NCBI GenBank assembly: GCA_003280245.1
Contig: QCFN01000012.1
Span: forward strand, 1-38,851
From: Prochlorococcus sp. AG-363-J23
GTDB lineage: Bacteria; Cyanobacteriota; Cyanobacteriia; PCC-6307; Cyanobiaceae
DNA: 38,851 nt
Direction of reading: 5' to 3'
Shown here: one piece after another, positions 31,873 through 38,851 of the stretch
Numbering within the stretch: the stretch's first letter is position 1
How the letters are laid out: each line of letters starts with the position of its first letter
Program-made: the position numbers and the translations under genes
Notes under the pieces: model-generated
Seen by the model: only the letters and a program-made list of their open reading frames with translations
Told to the model about the DNA's origin: nothing
The model's database searches: none

Positions 31873-32988
31873 ATGGATCTACTACAAACCCCCCTTCACG
31901 AGATTGCTTTAGAAACTGGCGCCCGAATGGTGCCTTTTGCAGGATGGGAAATGCCTGTTCAATTCACAGGTGTAGTCGAAGAACATTCTTCTGTAAGAAA
32001 AAAAGCAGGGGTTTTTGACATATCTCATATGGGAGTCTTTCGCCTAGAGGGCAAAAATCCTAAAGATGCCCTTCAAGCATTAGTTCCGACTGATCTTCAC
32101 CGTATTGGTCCCGGAGAAGCCTGCTATAGCGTTTTACTGAATGAAAATGGAGGTATTATAGATGACTTAATTATCTATGATTTAGGCACTTCATCAGAAA
32201 CCTCTTCTAGCCTATTAATTGTAATTAATGCGTCTCGCACAGAGACTGATATTAAATGGTTAAGAACATATCTCGATCCATCAGAAATATCTATTTTAGA
32301 TGCAAAAAAAAATAAAATATTCTTAGCTGTACAAGGACCACAAGCCCAACAAATTCTTGAATCAATCATTGGAATATCACTAGAAAGAATGCCAAGATTT
32401 AGTCATTGCTATATAAATCTAAAAAATTTCAATCAATCAAATACTGCTTTTATTGCTCGAACAGGATATACAGGGGAAGAAGGTTTTGAAATTCTTTTGC
32501 AAAGTGATCTGGGGCATTCACTTTGGCAGGAACTCTTAGCAAAAGGTGTTACTCCTTGTGGCTTAGGTGCAAGAGATACCCTCCGAATCGAAGCAGGCAT
32601 GCATCTATATGGCAATGACATGGATCAAACCACAACTCCTTTTGAAGCAGGACTTGGATGGCTAGTTCACCTAGAAAAAGCTATGCCTTTTATAGGACAA
32701 GAAGCCTTAGCAAAGCAAGCTGAATTTGGAATCAAGCAACGCCTGATAGGTCTAGAACTAACTGAACGAGCAATTGCACGAAGTGGATACAAAGTCCTTC
32801 ACCAAGGCAAAGTCATAGGAAAAATCACAAGTGGAACATGGTCACCAACGTTGGGTAAAGCTATTGCTATGGCTTATGTCCCGACAAGTTTGTCAAAAAT
32901 TGGCCAGCTTTTAGAGGTGGAAATTCGAAATAAAAGGCATATAGCAAAAGTCGTCAAAAAAACGTTTTATTTGCGTTCATCTGCCTAA
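31873..32988 (+). CDS. gcvT: Aminomethyltransferase, T protein of glycine cleavage
   Basis: 371 residues from ATG 31873, which fits the N-terminus MDLLQTPLHEIALETGARM; a TTG at 31861 is possible. GcvT motifs are FAGWEMPVQF, GVFDISHMG, ARTGYTGEEGFEI and LGARDTLRIEAGMHLYGNDM, the last contributing the catalytic aspartate. It moves the aminomethyl group from GcvH to tetrahydrofolate and releases ammonia. Its partners gcvH and gcvP lie about 24 kb away on the other strand. aspS follows after 60 bases. Confidence 0.95.
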   Translation: MDLLQTPLHEIALETGARMVPFAGWEMPVQFTGVVEEHSSVRKKAGVFDISHMGVFRLEGKNPKDALQALVPTDLHRIGPGEACYSVLLNENGGIIDDLIIYDLGTSSETSSSLLIVINASRTETDIKWLRTYLDPSEISILDAKKNKIFLAVQGPQAQQILESIIGISLERMPRFSHCYINLKNFNQSNTAFIARTGYTGEEGFEILLQSDLGHSLWQELLAKGVTPCGLGARDTLRIEAGMHLYGNDMDQTTTPFEAGLGWLVHLEKAMPFIGQEALAKQAEFGIKQRLIGLELTERAIARSGYKVLHQGKVIGKITSGTWSPTLGKAIAMAYVPTSLSKIGQLLEVEIRNKRHIAKVVKKTFYLRSSA

Positions 32989-33048
32989 CAAAAACAATTT
33001 TGAATGAGGTCCTATGGGAAACTCAAACCTTCTAAGCAAAACAGTCCC

Positions 33049-34869
33049 ATGCGCAGCAACGGTTGCGGCGATTTGCGCAAAGAACACATCAGCTCCAACG
33101 TTCAGCTATGTGGCTGGGTAGACCGGTGCAGAGATCACGGTGGAGTTATCTTTATTGACCTCAGAGATAGCAGCGGGACAACTCAAATCACTATTGATCC
33201 TGATCAAGGCTCAGAATTATTTCTGAAAGCTGAAAGTCTCAGAAATGAAACTGTTATTCAAATCATCGGAATAGTTAGATCAAGACCTGAGGAATCTATC
33301 AACTCTAAAATCAAAACCGGTGAAATCGAGGTTCTTGCAAGCAACTTAGAAGTACTAAACGAAGTAAACCAAAATTTGCCGTTTAACGTTTCAGTACATC
33401 AAGACGAACCACTTCGAGAGGAAGTTCGCTTAAAACATCGATATCTAGATTTGCGCCGAGCGCGCATGAATAAAAATCTGCGCATACGTCATAAAACAAT
33501 TCAAACAGCTCGTCGTTTTCTTGAAAGTCTAGGTTTTATTGAAATTGAAACCCCTATACTTACTCGCTCCACTCCAGAAGGTGCTAGAGATTATGTAGTC
33601 CCTTCCAGAGTCTGCGGAGGGGAATGGTTTGCCCTACCTCAATCACCGCAACTTTTTAAGCAGCTCCTAATGGTAGGCGGACTTGAAAAGTATTACCAAG
33701 TCGCAAGATGCTTCCGAGATGAAGATCTTCGCGCCGATCGACAGCCTGAATTCACTCAATTGGATGTCGAAATGAGTTTTATGGAACAAGATGAAATTCT
33801 AGAAATCAATGAACGTCTGATCGCTGCTATTTGGCAAGCAATCAAAGGAATTGACTTGCCAAGACCTTTCCCAAGAATGACTTGGAATGAAGCAATGAAC
33901 CGTTATGGAACCGATCGGCCTGATACTCGTTTTGGAATGGAACTTAATGATGTCAGTGACATTGTCAAAGATATTGGATTCAAAGTTTTCTCGGGTGCAG
34001 TAGCTTCAGGCGGAGCTGTTAAGTGCATCACAGTTTCAAACGGAAATGAATGTATTAGTAATGTAAGAATTAAGCCAGGCGGAGATATTTTTAAAGAAGC
34101 TCAAGCAGGTGGAGCTGGTGGACTTGCATTTATTCGAGTTCGAGAATCTGGAGAAATTGACACTATTGGTGCAATAAAGGAAAACTTAAATAAAACCCAA
34201 AAAGAAGCACTTCTGCATAGAACTAAGGCAAAACCAGGTGATCTAATTTTGTTTGGTGCAGGTGCTACAGCAATTGTTAATAAAACCTTAGATCGAATAA
34301 GACAATACCTTGCTAGAGAACTCAAATTAATTCCTAATGATGGCCAAAATTCAAGCTGGAATTTCTTATGGATAGTTGATTTCCCTATGTTCGAATTCAA
34401 TGAAGATGAAGATCGTTTAGAAGCACTTCATCATCCATTCTGCGCACCAAACAAAGAAGATTTAGGGGAAAACCCGAATGATTGGGTGCATCGGCTACCT
34501 AAAGCTAGAGCACAGGCCTATGACCTTGTTGTGAATGGCTTAGAACTAGGAGGAGGATCTTTACGCATCCATGATTCAAAACTCCAGCAAACAGTTCTCG
34601 AAGTAATTGGACTAACTACAAATGCAATCAATCAGCAATTTGGCTTTCTAATAGAAGCCCTAGGAATGGGAGCACCCCCTCATGGTGGAATTGCATTTGG
34701 TCTAGATCGAATGATCATGTTGCTAACTGGTGAAGACTCAATTCGAGAATCAATCGCTTTTCCTAAAACCCAACAAGCCCGATGTTTAATGACCCAAGCT
34801 CCTGCAGGAGTAGCAGCTCATCAACTTAATGAGCTGCATGTTAAAAGCACTTGGACTGATCCTAATTAG
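33049..34869 (+). CDS. aspS: Aspartate-tRNA ligase
   Basis: 606 residues from ATG 33049, where the conserved N-terminus begins ([14 protein letters not shown]); the frame also offers an ATG at 33004, adding 15 residues. The anticodon-binding OB domain is at the N-terminus, and class II motifs follow: motif 2 as [18 protein letters not shown], and [13 protein letters not shown] as motif 3. A GAD insertion domain lies between (about 300-420). It may be discriminating or non-discriminating depending on whether Asn-tRNA synthetase is present elsewhere. Confidence 0.96.
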   Translation: MRSNGCGDLRKEHISSNVQLCGWVDRCRDHGGVIFIDLRDSSGTTQITIDPDQGSELFLKAESLRNETVIQIIGIVRSRPEESINSKIKTGEIEVLASNLEVLNEVNQNLPFNVSVHQDEPLREEVRLKHRYLDLRRARMNKNLRIRHKTIQTARRFLESLGFIEIETPILTRSTPEGARDYVVPSRVCGGEWFALPQSPQLFKQLLMVGGLEKYYQVARCFRDEDLRADRQPEFTQLDVEMSFMEQDEILEINERLIAAIWQAIKGIDLPRPFPRMTWNEAMNRYGTDRPDTRFGMELNDVSDIVKDIGFKVFSGAVASGGAVKCITVSNGNECISNVRIKPGGDIFKEAQAGGAGGLAFIRVRESGEIDTIGAIKENLNKTQKEALLHRTKAKPGDLILFGAGATAIVNKTLDRIRQYLARELKLIPNDGQNSSWNFLWIVDFPMFEFNEDEDRLEALHHPFCAPNKEDLGENPNDWVHRLPKARAQAYDLVVNGLELGGGSLRIHDSKLQQTVLEVIGLTTNAINQQFGFLIEALGMGAPPHGGIAFGLDRMIMLLTGEDSIRESIAFPKTQQARCLMTQAPAGVAAHQLNELHVKSTWTDPN

Positions 34870-34995
34870 ATTTAGCAAATCAAGTTATTCACCCAATTAA
34901 TCATCAACCCTAAAGAAATAACCTCGCAACCATTCTTTGTCCACAACCGACAAAAGAAAAGGGGACCCTCAAAAAATATCTGGGAGTTCCATTTT

Positions 34996-35621
34996 GTGCG
35001 TCTGTATCTGCAAAACATTGAACGAATAGCGCTTCTTCCAGAAGAAGAGGAAGTTCTATTTTCACGACTAGTTCAAAAGCGGGAGGCTCTTCTTGAAAAG
35101 CAAAGGAAAATCGCTTACGAAAAGCCAAGTATTAAAATACTATTGGAATTGCAAAAGATCCAATTAAAAGAAGCCAATCATTTATGTCATTTACCAACCA
35201 AACAAGAATGGGGCAAGCGCAGCAAATATTTCACAAAAAATCTTCAAAAAAGACCGCATTGCATCTCTAAAAGATCTTGCAAAAGAACTAAATGTTAACG
35301 AACTAGAAATTAGAGATAATCTTGCAAGAGCGTCTAGGAAAATTTCACTGGAAACCAAAAATCTGAACTTTTGGAAGACAAAAGCCCTACTCCTGAAGAA
35401 AACCTAATTAAGCATCTATTAATACAAAGTTTAAATAATTTGCTCAAAGATCTAATCAAAAAAGAAGAATCTGCCTTAAAATTACGCTTTCGTTTAATTG
35501 ATAATATACTAAGACTCCTCAATAAATTGATGAAATAATGAATATTTCGAGAGAAAGCGTTAGAAAAATAGCATTTCAAGCATTATCAAAATTACGGCAA
35601 TCAAAAAAACTTATAAAATAA
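34996..35621 (+). pseudogene. Decayed group-2 sigma-70 factor, region 2 lost
   Basis: Four fragments in shifting frames match a cyanobacterial RpoD-like sigma factor in order. (a) Frame 1 from 34996: VRLYLQNIERIALLPEEEEV then RLVQKREALL, region 1.2, and HLPTKQEWG. (b) Frame 2, about 35220-35361: KDRIASLKDLAKELNVNEL then IRDNLARASRKISLE, region 3. (c) Frame 1, about 35362-35500: ELLEDKSPTPEENL, then LNNLLKDLIKKEESALKLRF, region 4.1. (d) Frame 3, 35526-35621: NISRESVRKIAFQALSKLR, the region 4.2 helix-turn-helix. Region 2 (core binding, -10 recognition) is absent, and there are at least three frame changes and a stop at 35523. It lies between aspS and pyrG and cannot make a working sigma factor. 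Confidence 0.85.
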
Positions 35622-35737
35622 ATGACTATCTTAAATCATTAAAACCTTAAAAAATTTCAAGATCTAGTCAAATCATCACTATAAATACAGAATTAATCGC
35701 TGAGATGAAACCATCGCCGAAAAAAAATTACGCCTAA

Positions 35738-35765
35738 TTGCGAACTTCTACACTTTTTATAAAAT
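35738..35765 (+). promoter_or_regulatory. Candidate pyrG promoter
   Basis: TTGCGA (35738-35743), 16 bases, TAAAAT (35760-35765), ending 52 bases before the pyrG ATG. It lies in the 196-base gap after the sigma pseudogene, where no gene is seen. A bacterial sigma-70 promoter is plausible, but such AT-rich DNA yields many similar matches. Confidence 0.35.
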
Positions 35766-35817
35766 AGTTGAAGTATCTGGCAATTGCGAGGTATTTTAAA
35801 GAGTCACTGAAAGGTAA

Positions 35818-37484
<1,667 letters not shown>

Positions 37485-37485
<1 letters not shown>

Positions 37486-38165
37486 TGAGCTCAACTCTCC
37501 CAATTATGGAAACATTTCATTCCATTCAAGGAGAAGGTGCTCATACAGGGAAAAGCGCGTTTTTTATTCGCATTGCGAAATGCACAGTAGGTTGCAAATG
37601 GTGTGATACAAAACAATCATGGAACAGCAACCTTTATCCACAAAAATCCGTTAAGTCTATTGCCCAAGATGCAGTAAAAGCATATTCAAATGGAGCAAGT
37701 TTTATTGTTATTACTGGAGGCGAGCCTCTTCACCATAACCTTGACAATCTAACTGCCGCAATTCGCAAGCTCACAAGAACAAGCATAAAAGGATCTGCCC
37801 CAATTCATATAGAAACCAGTGGAGTAGATAATCTAAGTGGAAGTCCCAATTGGATTACACTTTCACCAAAACCACATGCTCCTCCAAAAAAAAATATTCT
37901 AATCTCATGCAATGAACTAAAAGTAATTATTCATGGAATCAATGATATTCAATTTGCAGAGCAAATGGCAAAAAAAATAGAAAGCCAAAGCAAAGAATAT
38001 GGCGCTTCAACTAATCTCCAAGACAAACAACCGCATCAACCTCTCCTATTTTTACAGCCTGGGTGGAAAAGCAAAGAAGGCACAAGTATTACTTTGGATT
38101 ATATAAAAAACAATCCTCAATGGAGGCTAAGTATGCAAACACATAAATGGCTAGGTATTCGATGA
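37485..38165 (+). CDS. queE: 7-carboxy-7-deazaguanine synthase (radical SAM)
   Basis: 226 residues from ATG 37485. The radical SAM cluster motif is CTVGCKWC (C33, C37, C40), preceded by ETFHSIQGEGAHTGKSAFFIR as in QueE. GGEP follows near the middle (VITGGEPLHH), and LSPKPHAPPK later. It rearranges carboxytetrahydropterin to 7-carboxy-7-deazaguanine, an early step to queuosine or 7-deazaguanine DNA bases. queC, the next step, follows after 183 bases. Confidence 0.92.
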
Positions 38166-38258
38166 AATATAAGTCAAATGAACCCATGTAAAAATGCATA
38201 CAACAAACCAGGCTAAGATATTTCTCTAAAAACTAATATCTAATTAAAATCCGATTTC

Positions 38259-38288
38259 TTGCAGAAAGAATGCTGAAATCTCTATAGA
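38259..38288 (+). promoter_or_regulatory. Candidate queC promoter
   Basis: TTGCAG (38259-38264), an 18-base spacer, and TATAGA (38283-38288), 60 bases before the queC ATG, in the 183-base gap after queE. No gene or clear riboswitch is seen in this gap. Weak support. Confidence 0.3.
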
Positions 38289-38348
38289 ATAATCACACAA
38301 GCAATCTACTTTGAAGTTTTCATTTAACTAAGACCAACTAATGATCGT

Positions 38349-38851
38349 ATGAAAAATTCGAAAACAATTACATTGCTCTCAGGTGGACTGGATTCTGCAA
38401 CTACTACCGCCTTGGCAATTGAAAAAGGTGAAACTGTTATTGGGCTTTCCTTTGATTATGGACAAAGACATAAAAGAGAATTAGAAGCCGCAAAAGATCT
38501 CGCAAAACACTTTAATCTTCTTGAACATCATATTATTTCAGTCAATCTTGGAACCTGGGGTGGATCATCACTAACAGATCACAAGCAAAAAATTCCATGT
38601 GAGGGAATTTTTGAGGGAAGAATACCTAATACATATGTGCCAGGAAGAAATACAGTTTTTATATCCATTGCTCTTAGTCTTGCAGAAGCAAAAAAAGCCA
38701 ATAATATTGCTCTTGGAATTAATTCAATGGATTACTCAGGATATCCAGATTGTAGGCCTGACTATCTTGAAGCCTTTCAAAGGCTAGCTGATCTTTCAAG
38801 CAAAGTTGGCAGAGAAGGAAATGGCCCTCAACTATGGGCGCCATTATTAAC
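38349..38851 (+). CDS. queC: 7-cyano-7-deazaguanine synthase, N-terminal part (runs off window)
   Basis: The frame from ATG 38349 runs to the right edge (167 codons). The ATP pyrophosphatase loop is [15 protein letters not shown] near the start, then [16 protein letters not shown], and [18 protein letters not shown] with [18 protein letters not shown] matching QueC. It converts the carboxy-deazaguanine made by QueE to preQ0 using ATP and ammonia. The zinc-binding C-terminal cysteines lie outside the window. Confidence 0.95.
   Translation, partial: MKNSKTITLLSGGLDSATTTALAIEKGETVIGLSFDYGQRHKRELEAAKDLAKHFNLLEHHIISVNLGTWGGSSLTDHKQKIPCEGIFEGRIPNTYVPGRNTVFISIALSLAEAKKANNIALGINSMDYSGYPDCRPDYLEAFQRLADLSSKVGREGNGPQLWAPLL

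Noticed and set aside
35334-35579. 81-codon minus-strand frame
   Set aside because: It is antisense to the sigma-factor fragments and its translation looks unlike a protein; the plus-strand sigma match explains the region.
38166-38348. Possible preQ1 riboswitch before queC (AAAAACTAA at about 38227)
   Set aside because: The tail-like AAAAACTAA is present, but I see no preceding P1 stem and C-rich loop of a preQ1-I aptamer; only a weak AGATAT/ATATCT hairpin.
38599-38787. 62-codon plus-strand frame near the right edge
   Set aside because: An alternative frame inside queC; the QueC frame has the conserved motifs.

Overview
The window looks like a stretch of core chromosome from a marine picocyanobacterium, most likely a low-light-type Prochlorococcus. 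The reasons are the AT-rich DNA, very short intergenic gaps, the adjacent Flv3/Flv1-type flavodiiron genes, several small proteins of the kind typical of cyanobacteria, a DnaB without an intein, and the mix of housekeeping genes. The genus is an inference from content, not a database match. I see no prophage, insertion sequence, CRISPR array or rRNA. There is one tRNA gene.

Layout, left to right. (1) 1-3143: the end of one flavodiiron protein, a complete Flv1-like partner and a small flavodoxin-fold reductase, a module for disposing of electrons onto oxygen. (2) 3374-8665: two small unknown proteins, then a leftward run of a PLP-dependent lyase-family protein, gcvH and gcvP (glycine cleavage). 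(3) 8772-11413: two paralogous acyl-lipid desaturases flanking a leftward gene with a possible helix-turn-helix. (4) 11454-15995: rplI, dnaB, mnmG and a chorismate-lyase-like gene, all rightward. (5) 16086-20567: small unknown genes, an SprT-like gene with a translationally coupled 31-residue membrane peptide, ligA, and a 59-residue reading frame overlapping the end of ligA. (6) 20549-27064, leftward: an unknown gene, valS, an ABC exporter (one ATPase, two permeases) and a TVP38-like membrane protein, tightly packed or overlapping. (7) 27113-31738: small conserved proteins, an IscA-like protein, tRNA-Val(UAC), a membrane protein, mazG and the polyamine pair speE-speB. (8) 31873-38851: gcvT, aspS, a decayed sigma-factor gene, pyrG, queE and the start of queC.

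Pathways that connect across the window: glycine cleavage proteins P, H and T are all present but at two loci about 24 kb apart. SpeB and SpeE carry out consecutive steps from agmatine to spermidine. QueE and QueC are consecutive steps of 7-deazaguanine synthesis. MnmG, ValS, AspS and tRNA-Val belong to translation.

The most notable item is between aspS and pyrG (about 34996-35621). It is a recognisable group-2 sigma-70 gene that has lost the whole of region 2 and carries several frame changes and stop codons, so it is a pseudogene. I did not find a convincing wholly new system. The best leads for undescribed function are two short reading frames, 17102-17197 (minus) and 20388-20567 (plus), and the regulator-like gene between the two desaturases.
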